A DNA stretch of 64,000 nt, taken from NCBI RefSeq assembly GCF_017498085.1, contig NZ_JAGBKM010000019.1:1-64000 (forward strand). Reading direction: 5' to 3'. Each line of letters starts with the position of its first letter. Position 1 is the first letter of the stretch. This document shows positions 44,604 to 53,637 of the stretch, in pieces. Under the pieces are notes generated by a model. That model was not told the origin of the DNA and did no database searches. It saw nothing but the letters and a program-made list of their open reading frames with translations. Both the position numbers and the translations under genes were made by a program. Origin of the DNA: Psychrobacter coccoides (lineage in GTDB: Bacteria > Pseudomonadota > Gammaproteobacteria > Pseudomonadales > Moraxellaceae).

Positions 44604-44678
44604 TGGAGCGGGATAAGAGATTCGAACTCTCGACCCCAACCTTGGCAAGGTTGTGCTCTACCACTGAGCTAATCCCGC
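44604..44678 (-). tRNA. tRNA-Gly (anticodon GCC)
   Basis: On the minus strand the acceptor arm GCGGGAT pairs with ATCCCGC. The D-arm is GCTCAGTGGTAGAGC. The anticodon stem ACCTT/AAGGT encloses TTGCCAA with anticodon GCC. The T-arm has GAGAGTTCGAATCTC. The discriminator is T and the CCA end is encoded. The length is 75 nt including CCA. It reads GGC/GGU glycine codons and has its own flanking terminator. Confidence 0.96.
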
Positions 44679-44948
44679 TGATTCATCGTTTGATTAACTA
44701 TCATCAGATGATGAAGGCGTATTATACGCAGTTTTTTTGAGGTGTCAACACCCTTGACGAAAAAAAGTAAAAGTTAGCAAGACAGGTATGTCATCTGGCT
44801 ACAAATATATGTTATAACGGTTTCTTATAATATGCATTCCAAAAGCTTTGCATTGAATGGATAAGCTGGCATGCATTTTATAGTTCGTTCTACTGATGTT
44901 TATAATCATAAATACTTATAACTAATGACAACTGATAAGGATAAGGAA

Positions 44949-46613
44949 ATGAGTCAACAATACACCATCGCTGACTATTTGTTTGATCGCATCGCAGAAG
45001 CGGGCGCAAGTGACATATTCGGTGTGCCGGGGGACTTTAACCTCACATTTTTAGATAATGTGATTGCCTCTGATAAATTACGCTGGGTGGGTAATACCAA
45101 TGAGCTCAATGCAGGCTACGCAGCGGACGGCTACGCACGTGAGCGTGGGTTTGCAGCTATGGTGACAACTTTTGGTGTCGGTGAGCTGTCGGCGATTAAC
45201 GCCACTGCCGGATCCTTTGCTGAGTATGCACCAGTACTGCATGTCGTCGGTGCGCCAAGCACCGCATTGCAAGACTCAAAACGCCGTATCCATCATACGC
45301 TCGGTGATGGCGTGTTTAATCACTTTATAAAAATGGTTGAACCGGTCACTGTGGCACGTGCCAAAATCACGCCAGAAAATGCCGCTTCAGAGATTGACCG
45401 CGTGATTCGCTTAATCCTCAAAAAGCATCGTCCAGGCTATTTGCTACTACCACCAGATGTGGCAAAAATGCCGATTTATCCGCCGACGACCAAGCTTGAT
45501 GACAGTCAAGAAGACATCACCAGTCAAGCGGCGCTGGCAGACTTTAAACAAGCACTGGTAGAGTTTTTGCCCAATAAGACCACCACACTGATGGCAGACT
45601 TGATGGTGCATCGTTTAGGGTTACAAAACCAGCTAAAAGCGCTGATCGCTGATACCGAGATTCCTTATACCACACTGTCATGGGGTAAGACGCTGCTTGA
45701 TGAAAACAGCGAGCGCTGGGCGGGTACTTATGCCGGTGTCGCCTCACGTCCTGTGGTAAAGGATGCTGTAGAAAACTGCGAATGCCTAATAAAGGTGGGG
45801 GTGCAATACACTGATACGACGACGGCAGGCTTTAGTCAAAATATCGATCAAAAGACAGTGGTTGACTTACATTATGAGCGGGCATCTATCAGTGGTCGCA
45901 ACTTTGCCCCGATTGCGCTAAAGGACTCGTTGCAAGCATTGCATGAAGTGATGATATCAGGTATTGAAGTGGTACCCAAGCCATTTTGTAAAGAGATGAC
46001 ACCTCATGAGCAAAATGGCAAAGATGATGAGCCGATTCGCCAGGATGATCTTTGGCACATCATTGCCGATAATCTAAATCATAATAACGTGGTGTTTTCT
46101 GATCAAGGCACGGCTTACTTTGGTATCAGTGATGTGCGCCTACCAGAAGGCGTGACCTCGTACGGACAGCCGATGTGGGGATCCATTGGTTATACGCTGC
46201 CGGCAAGTCTGGGCGCTGCCATTGCTTCGCCAAATAAGCGTAGCGTGCTGCTCATTGGTGATGGTTCAGCACTGCTGACAGTACAAGAGATTGCGGTAAT
46301 GATTAAAGAGCGTATTAACCCTGTGATTGTATTGGTCAACAATGACGGTTATACCGTTGAACGTGCGATTCATGGTGAGCATCAACCTTACAATGACATC
46401 CCTAAGTGTGACTGGCAGGTGATGCCAAAAGCCTTTGGCGCTACCGAAGACAACAGCTTACTGCTCAAAGTCACCACGGCAGGTGAGCTAAAAGCTGCGC
46501 TCAAGCAAGCGGCTGCCACCACCGATAAGCTGGTGATGCTAGAGGTGATGGCTGATAAGCATGATATTCCGCCGCTATTGGCCGATATCAGTGCAGCGTT
46601 GAAGCCATCGTAA
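44949..46613 (+). CDS. Thiamine-diphosphate 2-oxoacid decarboxylase (indolepyruvate/phenylpyruvate/pyruvate type)
   Basis: It decarboxylates a 2-oxoacid to the aldehyde. The protein has 554 aa from the ATG at 44949. The PDC/IPDC group is shown by FGVPGDFNLTFLD (catalytic Asp), GNTNELNAGYAADGYAR (cofactor-activating Glu), the His pair in RRIHHTLGDG, and the ThDP/Mg site GDGSALLTVQEIAVM ending in NND. The substrate cannot be read. Aromatic oxoacids such as indolepyruvate or phenylpyruvate are plausible because the organism has aromatic transaminase genes, but pyruvate or branched oxoacids are possible. It stands alone, followed by a terminator. Confidence 0.85.
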   Translation: MSQQYTIADYLFDRIAEAGASDIFGVPGDFNLTFLDNVIASDKLRWVGNTNELNAGYAADGYARERGFAAMVTTFGVGELSAINATAGSFAEYAPVLHVVGAPSTALQDSKRRIHHTLGDGVFNHFIKMVEPVTVARAKITPENAASEIDRVIRLILKKHRPGYLLLPPDVAKMPIYPPTTKLDDSQEDITSQAALADFKQALVEFLPNKTTTLMADLMVHRLGLQNQLKALIADTEIPYTTLSWGKTLLDENSERWAGTYAGVASRPVVKDAVENCECLIKVGVQYTDTTTAGFSQNIDQKTVVDLHYERASISGRNFAPIALKDSLQALHEVMISGIEVVPKPFCKEMTPHEQNGKDDEPIRQDDLWHIIADNLNHNNVVFSDQGTAYFGISDVRLPEGVTSYGQPMWGSIGYTLPASLGAAIASPNKRSVLLIGDGSALLTVQEIAVMIKERINPVIVLVNNDGYTVERAIHGEHQPYNDIPKCDWQVMPKAFGATEDNSLLLKVTTAGELKAALKQAAATTDKLVMLEVMADKHDIPPLLADISAALKPS

Positions 46614-46654
46614 GTAGCCTAAAACGGTATTAGATCTCTGAGTTTGTACAAAAT

Positions 46655-46693
46655 AAAAGCTCTATTTGGCAGTAAGCCAGATAGAGCTTTTCT
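46655..46693 (+). terminator. Terminator after the 2-oxoacid decarboxylase
   Basis: AAAAGCTCTAT and ATAGAGCTTTT form an 11-bp perfect outer stem with an inner GGC/GCC pairing, then TCTT. It is also placed to end the convergent IclR transcript. Confidence 0.85.
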
Positions 46694-46766
46694 TATGTTT
46701 TATACTCATGATAGATGAGGTGATAAATAGGTGGTCTAAGTCTTAATCTGTGCTTAAATCTTCTAC

Positions 46767-47555
46767 TTAAACATAGTAGGTTTGGATTTGTGCTGCACAA
46801 TCCCGTAATATAGGCAAAAGTTGCTCCATTAGAGCCTCATGAGAAATACGTGAAGCGTTGGTGCTGATGTTAATGGCACCAATAAGCTCGTTATTTGCCT
46901 TATAGACGGGTAGGGCAAGCGACAATAACCCCGTATCTAGCTCTTGATCTACGACCGCATATTGGTTCTCTGCCGCTTGTTGTAGTACTTGCAATAAATG
47001 GTTGCGGTCGGTAATGCTGTGGGGTGTGTGTGATTTCAGTTCAACGTTATCGACATAGTCTTTGAGCTGTTCATCAGGTAGGTTGGCAAGAATAGCGCGC
47101 CCCATCGAAGTATACGCCGCAGGGAGGCGGGTGCCAACTGAAATGCTGATCGACAATAAGCGATGCTTAGCGGCGGAGCGGGCGATATAAACCACATCGT
47201 CGCCATCTAATACTGCAAAAGAACAAGACTCTCCTGTCTGTTCAGTCACACGCTCTAGATAAAACTGAATAATCTCATGATGATGTACGCCGCCCAAATA
47301 GCTTGCACCAATGCTCAACGTCTTTGGGGTCAAGCTGAATTGGCGCTTGTCTTTGTGTACGTAACCAAGCGCATGCAAGGTTAATAGATAGCGTCGGGCT
47401 TTTGCTCTGTCTATATTGGCACGTTCAGCGACTTCGCTTAGTGTCATGCTAGAGTGATTTTCATCAAAAGTTAGCAATACGTCTAGACCTGCTGCAAGAG
47501 AGGCCACAAAGTCTGGGCTATCGAAGGGTATTTTCTTATCTTGTTCTTTATGCAT
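46767..47555 (-). CDS. IclR-family regulator, PcaR/PcaU/PobR-like
   Basis: A 262-aa IclR-type regulator. The winged HTH is at about 15-75 (ENHSSMTLSEVAERANIDRAKARRYLLTL, in pieces) and the effector domain has the block RLPAAYTSMGRAILANLPDE near 150. PcaU, PobR and PcaR, which control protocatechuate and 4-hydroxybenzoate genes, share this layout and size. It is divergent from pcaB with only 48 bp between. GTTCG-containing blocks like PcaR-type sites occur before dctP1 and pcaF. It is the likely master regulator of this island. Repressor or activator mode is not readable. Confidence 0.85.
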   Translation of the reverse strand: MHKEQDKKIPFDSPDFVASLAAGLDVLLTFDENHSSMTLSEVAERANIDRAKARRYLLTLHALGYVHKDKRQFSLTPKTLSIGASYLGGVHHHEIIQFYLERVTEQTGESCSFAVLDGDDVVYIARSAAKHRLLSISISVGTRLPAAYTSMGRAILANLPDEQLKDYVDNVELKSHTPHSITDRNHLLQVLQQAAENQYAVVDQELDTGLLSLALPVYKANNELIGAINISTNASRISHEALMEQLLPILRDCAAQIQTYYV

Positions 47556-47603
47556 GATGTTTAATAATTACCAATAAATGATGACTAAAATTAGGGAGTT
47601 TAA

Positions 47604-48974
47604 ATGCGAATTACTCAGTTAATCAATCAGCCTTTTGTACATCCGGATATTGCCCGTGATTTCTCTGACCGTTCGTTTGTGCAAGCGATGTTAGATTTTG
47701 AATTGGCTATTATCGAAGCCAGAGAACATAATAGCCTGATTCCCAAAGGTATTCTACAGCAAACTAAGCAAGCATTAGCGATAGATTTATTTGATATTGA
47801 GGCGATCGGGTCACAAACTTATCTGGGTGGCAATGCGGCTATTCCTTTTGTCGCCCAAGCCAAATCCTTGTTACCTACAGAAATAAAGCCCTATTTTCAT
47901 AAAACAGTCACCAGTCAAGACGTGGTTGATACGGCGATGATGATGATGCTTAAGCCTGCACTAAAGCGTATCAACCAAGACTTAATTGACGTGCTGCAAG
48001 CATGTGCAGCTCTGATAGATGCTCATAGCACGACACCGATGGCGGGTAGGACCTTATTGCAACACGCTTTACCGATTACTTTTGGTGTAAAAGTCTCACA
48101 GTGGGCGGCATCTTTAATCGCTGTAATGCCAAATTTAGCACAATTAGAGCAATCAGGCTTTTATTTGCAATGGGGTGGGCCGGTAGGGGTCAGTGATCAA
48201 GACAACGAGCAGTATGAGCTACCCCAGCAAGTTGCCACACTACTTGGTTTGTCACTGCCATTACTGCCTTGGCATACCAACAGGCAACCGATTCATACGA
48301 TCGCTTCTGCATTAGATGCCTGTGCAGGTGCGATGGAAAATATCGTTGATGATATTGCATTACTGTGCCAGTCTGAATTGGGTGAGGTGGCTGAGCCTGC
48401 GATTAAAGGGATGGGCGGGTCCTCTTCAATGCCTCATAAGCGCAACCCTGTATTGTGTGGCTTAATTAAAACAGCCACCTTAAGAATGCATGGTCATCTG
48501 AGTGTGATAAGCAATACTACCGCCCAACCTTTTGAGCGTGCATTGGGTCAATGGCATGCCAGTTGGGTACCTTTAGCCGAGGGAGTGGCTTTGGTCGCAG
48601 GTGCAGCGGCTTATCTGAAGACTTTGCTACAAGGTCTGCAAGTTTATCCAGAACGCATGGCCGCCAACCTTGATTTAAATAGCGATGCTTATCTTATTGA
48701 GACTTTGCAGCGTTACTTCTTAGACAACCAAGAGCAAGTTTATCCTTTAATAGAGCAAGCCAGCCAAAAGGCGCATAGCGAGCACAACGGGTTTGTGCAG
48801 ACTCTCTTAGCTTTATTAGAAGCACAGTCTGTAGATAGCGATGCCAATAATAATAGTGCTGAGCTTAAAGTTATTCTATCGCCTTTAACCTATAGTGGTG
48901 CTGCAGGTAGCCAGTGCCAAACAATCTTACGAGCCATTGAGAAATTAATTTTGACTTTAAAAGGAGATAAATAG
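47604..48974 (+). CDS. pcaB: 3-carboxy-cis,cis-muconate cycloisomerase
   Basis: PcaB cyclises 3-carboxy-cis,cis-muconate, the protocatechuate ring-cleavage product, to 4-carboxymuconolactone. The 456-aa protein belongs to the fumarase/aspartase superfamily. The family signature GSSSMPHKRNP lies near residue 275, and HKTVTSQDVVDTAMM near 97 supplies another active-site block. MAGRTLLQHALPITFG matches PcaB proteins. It is separated from the main pca operon by more than 6 kb of transporter and accessory genes. It is divergent from the IclR regulator. GGGAG precedes the ATG. Confidence 0.92.
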   Translation: MRITQLINQPFVHPDIARDFSDRSFVQAMLDFELAIIEAREHNSLIPKGILQQTKQALAIDLFDIEAIGSQTYLGGNAAIPFVAQAKSLLPTEIKPYFHKTVTSQDVVDTAMMMMLKPALKRINQDLIDVLQACAALIDAHSTTPMAGRTLLQHALPITFGVKVSQWAASLIAVMPNLAQLEQSGFYLQWGGPVGVSDQDNEQYELPQQVATLLGLSLPLLPWHTNRQPIHTIASALDACAGAMENIVDDIALLCQSELGEVAEPAIKGMGGSSSMPHKRNPVLCGLIKTATLRMHGHLSVISNTTAQPFERALGQWHASWVPLAEGVALVAGAAAYLKTLLQGLQVYPERMAANLDLNSDAYLIETLQRYFLDNQEQVYPLIEQASQKAHSEHNGFVQTLLALLEAQSVDSDANNNSAELKVILSPLTYSGAAGSQCQTILRAIEKLILTLKGDK

Positions 48975-48997
48975 AGAGTAATAAATCAAATAACGAG

Positions 48998-49068
48998 ATT
49001 GACAGGAAGATAGAAAAGGGTTACCTTAATTCACTATACGAACAACTATTCTAATGAAGAACAAACAC
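48998..49068 (+). promoter_or_regulatory. Promoter/operator block 1, upstream of dctP1
   Basis: A -35 TTGACA (48999-49004) lies 17 bp before a -10-like TACCTT. It is followed by TTAATTCACTATACGAACAA and a second GAACAAA half-site. The whole ~71 bp is nearly identical, without gaps, to 55430-55500 before pcaF; the 20-base core is exact. Read in reverse, GTTCGTATAGTGAA resembles PcaR/PcaU-type operators. Binding by the nearby IclR protein is inference. Confidence 0.7.
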
Positions 49069-49196
49069 AGCTACCTTTTAATGGTATGGCTGTGCATTTT
49101 CTCAAAGTTGTTTTAAGATCGCCATCAAGCAAGCTGCGTCTGACTTGACACCAGAGCTTTATATTAGAACTATTTTTAATCATCAAAAAGGACTTC

Positions 49197-50255
49197 ATGA
49201 TGAAGAAGACTCTCGCACTTAGTATGGCCTTGGCCACTATGATTGGTATCGCTGGTTGCTCGCAATCAAATGATGCAGTCAGTGATGGTGCTACAGATAC
49301 TCAAGAGACCACTACCTTACGTTTTGCCCATTTTTGGCCAGCAACTTCAGCGACCCATACCGAGGTTTTTGCCCCTTGGGCGCAAAAGATTGAAGAAGAG
49401 TCAGACGGACGGTTAAAAGTTGAAATATTCCCTTCTGCAACCCTCAGTAAAGCCGACGCTGCCTATGACGCAACTTCTAAAGGTATGGTGGATATAGGCT
49501 CGCAGCTGCAAGGCTATACAGCGGGACGTTTTCCATTGACTCAAATCACAGAACTCCCAGGTCTATCTAACTCAGCGACACAAATGAACTGTATGCTACA
49601 GACCTTATATGATGATGGGGTGATATCAAGTGAGTATGAAGATACACACCTACTGTTTATGATGGGAACTGGCCCTGGCGGTATTCATACGGTTGACCAA
49701 CCTATCAACAAACCAGATGATTTGAAAGGCTTGCGCATTCGCCGTCCATCGGCCATCGCTGGTGACATCATTGAAGCGGCAGGCGGCACACCTGTCGGCT
49801 TGCCTGTCACTGATGTATATACGTCACTACAACGTGGTGTGCTTGATGGTTTGAGTCTGCCATGGGATGCCATGGGCTCATTTAAACTGATTGAGCTATC
49901 GAACACTCATACCAACATTCCGTTTTATAGCTCGGCTATCGTGGTCACTATGAACAAGGATAAATATGCAGGGCTGCCAAAGGATCTGCAGCAGGTCATT
50001 GACAATAATTCTGGCAAGATGATGGCGGCGCTTGCTGGTAAAGTGTTCGATGCCGAAGATGATAAGTTTATGGCTGAAGCCCAAGCTAATGGTGATGTGA
50101 TAATAGACATTCCTGATCCATTGAATGATCCTGCTTGGAGAGGCCCATTAGAAGCAGGGACGCAAAAATACTTAAAAGATGTTGAAGCACTTGGATTAGA
50201 TGCGCAAATGGTCTATGAAAAAGCCAAAGAAGCAAGTGCGGCTTGTAAGTCTTAA
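49197..50255 (+). CDS. TRAP transporter solute-binding lipoprotein, DctP family (paralogue 1)
   Basis: A substrate receptor of 352 aa for a tripartite ATP-independent periplasmic transporter. The signal peptide ends in the lipobox IAGC with Cys21, so it is anchored as a lipoprotein rather than free. The DctP fold shows HFWPATSATHTEVFAPWAQK, PSATLSKADAAYD, and the carboxylate-binding Arg in DLKGLRIRRPSAI near residue 180. The C-terminus ends ASAACKS. It is first in a tandem of three similar receptors and lies downstream of operator block 1. An aromatic acid is the likely ligand from context. Confidence 0.9.
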   Translation: MMKKTLALSMALATMIGIAGCSQSNDAVSDGATDTQETTTLRFAHFWPATSATHTEVFAPWAQKIEEESDGRLKVEIFPSATLSKADAAYDATSKGMVDIGSQLQGYTAGRFPLTQITELPGLSNSATQMNCMLQTLYDDGVISSEYEDTHLLFMMGTGPGGIHTVDQPINKPDDLKGLRIRRPSAIAGDIIEAAGGTPVGLPVTDVYTSLQRGVLDGLSLPWDAMGSFKLIELSNTHTNIPFYSSAIVVTMNKDKYAGLPKDLQQVIDNNSGKMMAALAGKVFDAEDDKFMAEAQANGDVIIDIPDPLNDPAWRGPLEAGTQKYLKDVEALGLDAQMVYEKAKEASAACKS

Positions 50256-50306
50256 AGTATGTATAATAAAAATTAGATACAGCTTATTTACAGGGAAGAA
50301 ATAACA

Positions 50307-51356
50307 ATGTCTAATAAATTTAAAACCAGTGCTATGTTTTTATTCGTAGCATTTGCGACGGGTCTTTCAAGTTGTTCAGGTCAGCCTGAAGGGGCGGTTA
50401 AGGAGGACGCTATAATCTTAAGGTTCTCTCATTTTTGGCCTGCTACAGCTGCACTACATAAGGATGTGTTTGAGCCTTGGGCCAGACAGATCGAAGACGA
50501 TTCAGCTGGTAGGCTCAAGGTTGAGATTTATCCTTCAGCGACCTTGAGTAAGCCCGACATCACTTATGACTCAACGGCCAAGGGTACGGTTGATATAGGT
50601 GCTCAGGTTCAAGGCTATATCAGTGGTCGTTTTCCATTGACTGAAATTACTCAGCTTCCGGGTCTGTCAAGCTCAGGCACTCAATTAAGCTGTATGCTAC
50701 AAACCTTGTATAACGATGATGTAATAGCAAGTGAGTATGATGACACGCATCCACTATTTATGATGGCGTCAGGACCTGGCGCTTTCCATACTATTGATAA
50801 GCCTATCCGCAAGCCGGAAGACTTAAAAGGCATGCGTATTCGCCGCCCGTTAGAGATAGCGGCTAATATTATCGAAGCGGCTGGTGGTACCCCTGTTGGG
50901 ATGCCAGCTTCTGATCAATATACGTCTTTGCAGCGCGGCGTCATTGATGGCGTGAGTACGCCTTGGGATGCGGCAGGCGCTTTTAGGTTAGCTGAATTAA
51001 CAAATACGCATACGACCATGCCTTTATATGGCTCGGCTTTGCTTGTGACGATGAATAAAGATAAATACGAAAGCCTGCCTGATGATCTCAAACAAGTCAT
51101 AGATAACCATTCAGGGATGGAGATGGCAAAGACTGCTGGTAATTTATTTGATAGAGAAGATACCAGAGTGATTGCTGAGGCCAAAGCTCGCGGTGATACG
51201 ATGATAGAGATTCCTGATCCATTAAGTGATCCTGCTTGGAGCGGTATACTCAAGACAGAAATCCAAAGCTATTTAGACAATCTTGAAGCTCAAGGGCTAG
51301 ACGCACAAGGTGTCTATGAAAAAGCGCAAGCAGCTAGTGCGGCTTGTAAAGTTTAA
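50307..51356 (+). CDS. TRAP transporter solute-binding lipoprotein, DctP family (paralogue 2)
   Basis: A second receptor of 349 aa, 51 bp after the first. It has its own lipobox LSSC (Cys23). It keeps HFWPATAALHKDVFEPWARQ, the Arg in DLKGMRIRRPLEI, and the ending ASAACKV. In the ligand-lining segments it differs from paralogues 1 and 3: GPGAFHTIDKPIRKP, ASDQYTSLQRGVIDGVSTPWDAAG where the others have GGI/GGL, VTD and LSLPWDAMG. A different ligand preference is therefore likely. No membrane subunit is adjacent. It probably shares the promoter at 48998. Confidence 0.88.
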   Translation: MSNKFKTSAMFLFVAFATGLSSCSGQPEGAVKEDAIILRFSHFWPATAALHKDVFEPWARQIEDDSAGRLKVEIYPSATLSKPDITYDSTAKGTVDIGAQVQGYISGRFPLTEITQLPGLSSSGTQLSCMLQTLYNDDVIASEYDDTHPLFMMASGPGAFHTIDKPIRKPEDLKGMRIRRPLEIAANIIEAAGGTPVGMPASDQYTSLQRGVIDGVSTPWDAAGAFRLAELTNTHTTMPLYGSALLVTMNKDKYESLPDDLKQVIDNHSGMEMAKTAGNLFDREDTRVIAEAKARGDTMIEIPDPLSDPAWSGILKTEIQSYLDNLEAQGLDAQGVYEKAQAASAACKV

Positions 51357-51405
51357 AGTGTAGTAGAGTCCCTAGTCAGAACAGTATTGCTTATTAGGAA
51401 GAGTG

Positions 51406-52098
51406 ATGAAGGGCATTATGGATCAGACTATGAAAGATATTTTTGCCTTAGCAGTGACGCCTGTAGATTATAGCGATGTTGAGTGGAAGGTTCGAGTAGA
51501 GTTAGCACTGTGCTATAGAATGGTTGATTATTAAGGATGGACGACTCAAGTTTATAATCATATTTCATATAGAGCTCCAAGTACAAAGCATCTATTGATT
51601 AATGCGTTTGGACTTTTGTATAGTGCAATTACCCCTTCAAATTTTGTAAAAATAGATTTTGATAGCAATACAGTTGATGACTCATCTTATGCTATTAATA
51701 AAGCTAGTAGTGTTATTCATACGGCCTTGCGTAAGGGTAGAACTGATGTTCACTGCGTCATGCATACCCACAATCCTGATGTTCAAGCAGTAAGTGCGCT
51801 CAAGTGTGGCTTTATGCCCTTATATCAAGAAACTTTTATGTTCTACGATCGTATTGGTTACCATGACTTTGAAAGCATCGTACTGGATGAAAGCGAGCAG
51901 CAAAGACTGGTAGGCTCGCTAGGCCCGACCAATTACACCTTGATGCTTAACAATCATGGAGTTGTTACCACCGGGCCTGATGTGGCTTGGGCATTTATGC
52001 GAATGTACCAAATTATACAAGGCTGTCAGGTTTAGTTAAAAGTCATGGCTTCAGGTGCTGAGGTTAGACTATCTGAGTGGCCGGCGTATTGCTTTTAG
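51406..52098 (+). pseudogene. Class II aldolase/adducin family gene with in-frame stops
   Basis: One reading frame from the ATG at 51406 carries a class II aldolase/adducin domain. A TAA at 51532 interrupts it just before the family's conserved GW. A TAG at 52033 follows, after IIQGCQV and before LKVMASGAEVRL. The metal-site motif HCVMHTHNPD and the late His in LNNHGVVTTGPD are intact. The sequence between is continuous and in phase, so decay looks recent. The family includes sugar-phosphate aldolases and decarboxylases of dihydroxyphthalate (PhtC type). The latter would yield protocatechuate, fitting the locus, but this is speculative. Confidence 0.78.
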
Positions 52099-52360
52099 TG
52101 ACGAAAAAGCTTCAGGTGTAGGTCTCTTCGGTCGCTATATTACCTTTGATGAGTTCAGCACTTACTAGTGGGTGTCGGTACAGACGTAACAACGTCCGTA
52201 TCCAGTTTAAGGAATGTTCTGACGATCTAAGAGAGTTTTAACCATATAAAGTATAAATTTATGGCTCCCATTTACTAGGATGCAATACAAGTTGTGTAAA
52301 TTAAAAGCTACGTCTAACTTTATATTTATAATATTTTACAATCACTAAAAGGAATTTGTG
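52099..52360. other. Decayed stretch before dctP3
   Basis: A further short frame (RRIAFSDEKASGVGLFGRYI, then TFDEFSTY) crosses the end of the aldolase pseudogene at about 52081-52169. It may be the tail of another lost gene that I cannot identify. The rest is AT-rich, with the AAGGA site of dctP3 at the end. Confidence 0.35.
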
Positions 52361-53407
52361 ATGAATAAAACCTTTCCATTAAGTCTAGCATTGGCTACTT
52401 TGATAGGTATGACTGGCTGCTCACAATCAGATAGCACTGCTAATCAAGACTCTCAAGAAGTGACGACATTACGTTTTTCACATTTCTGGCCTGCTAGCTC
52501 AACGACAAATACAGAGATCTTTGAACACTGGGCACAAAAAGTAGAAGAAGACTCTGAAGGCAAAATTAACGTTGAGATATACTCTTCTGCAACACTCAGT
52601 AAGCCAAATGCAACCTATGATGCCGTTGCCAATGGTGTTGTTGATATAGGAGCTACGTTACAAGGATACACCAATGGCCGCTTCCCATTGACACAAATTG
52701 CAGAATTACCAGGACTCTCAAATTCAGCAACACAATTAAATTGTATGCTACACAGTCTGTATGACAATGGGGTAATTTCAAGTGAGTATGAGGATACACA
52801 TGTTTTATTCATGATGGGTACTGGTCCTGGAGGCTTACACACTGTCGATAAACCGATTCGTAAACCAGATGACTTAAAAGGAATGCGTATTCGAGGCCCT
52901 TCAGCTATCACAGGAAATATTATTGAAGCTGCTGGTGGCACACCTGTGGGATTACCCGTGACAGATCTTTATACCTCCCTCCAACGCGGTGTGTTGGACG
53001 GTACAAGCTTACCTTGGGATGCGATGGGCTCGTTTAAGCTAACAGAAATAACAAACACCCATACAAACATACCTTTCTATAGTTCACCAATCATAGTGAC
53101 TATGAACAAGGACAAATATGAAAGTCTGCCAGATGATTTGAAAAAAGTAATTGATGATAATTCAGGTAAAGCTATGGCTGAGATTGCTGGTAAGGTATTC
53201 GATGAAGATGATGCAAGATATATGGCAGCAGCAAAAGCAAAAGGCGATACAATAATAGATATCCCAAACCCATTAAATAATCCAGATTGGAAAAAGCCTT
53301 TAGAAGAAGGTACACAAAGATACCTGCAAGATATCGCAAAGCTGGGATTGGACTCTCAAACCGCTTATCAGAAAACTAAAGAAGCGAGCGCAGCATGTCA
53401 ATCTTAG
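52361..53407 (+). CDS. TRAP transporter solute-binding lipoprotein, DctP family (paralogue 3)
   Basis: A third receptor of 348 aa with lipobox MTGC (Cys20). Residue for residue it is much closer to paralogue 1 than to paralogue 2: MGTGPGG(L/I)HTVD, GTPVGLPVTD(L/V)YTSLQRG and LPWDAMGSFKL are shared. The DNA is visibly more AT-rich than paralogue 1, with A/T-ending codons, so it is either an older duplicate that has drifted or a copy from a relative. The start is the ATG at 52361 with AAGGA upstream. It is separated from the others by the aldolase pseudogene. Confidence 0.88.
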   Translation: MNKTFPLSLALATLIGMTGCSQSDSTANQDSQEVTTLRFSHFWPASSTTNTEIFEHWAQKVEEDSEGKINVEIYSSATLSKPNATYDAVANGVVDIGATLQGYTNGRFPLTQIAELPGLSNSATQLNCMLHSLYDNGVISSEYEDTHVLFMMGTGPGGLHTVDKPIRKPDDLKGMRIRGPSAITGNIIEAAGGTPVGLPVTDLYTSLQRGVLDGTSLPWDAMGSFKLTEITNTHTNIPFYSSPIIVTMNKDKYESLPDDLKKVIDDNSGKAMAEIAGKVFDEDDARYMAAAKAKGDTIIDIPNPLNNPDWKKPLEEGTQRYLQDIAKLGLDSQTAYQKTKEASAACQS

Positions 53408-53470
53408 TAGCTATTTAACTTTTTGCTTAAGTGGTTCGCTTAGTTGGATAGTAGCGTTAATAAAGAGTTC

Positions 53471-53497
53471 ACTCTCCGTATTTTCGATATGGAGAGT
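53471..53497. terminator. Hairpin after dctP3
   Basis: ACTCTCC and GGAGAGT form a perfect 7-bp stem, extended by a GTA/TAT pairing. The loop is TTTTCGA. AATTT follows, so termination is uncertain. Confidence 0.45.
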
Positions 53498-53637
53498 AAT
53501 TTAGGTCATGCTAGTTAAGTAAATGTACTATTCATCATACTGAAATAATTGAAACGTTTTAGACTCTAACCCTTAACATAAACAGTTCTGTCTACATTAA
53601 ACTCGGCAATAAATAATTACTGACAAGGATGTTGTCT

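Noticed and set aside
44949-46613. Calling the 2-oxoacid decarboxylase ipdC and part of auxin synthesis
   Set aside because: The motifs fit the whole PDC/IPDC/branched-chain group. No neighbouring gene specifies the substrate.
46767-47555. Naming the IclR regulator pcaU, pobR or pcaR
   Set aside because: These close paralogues cannot be separated by reading alone. Only the family and a likely role are given.
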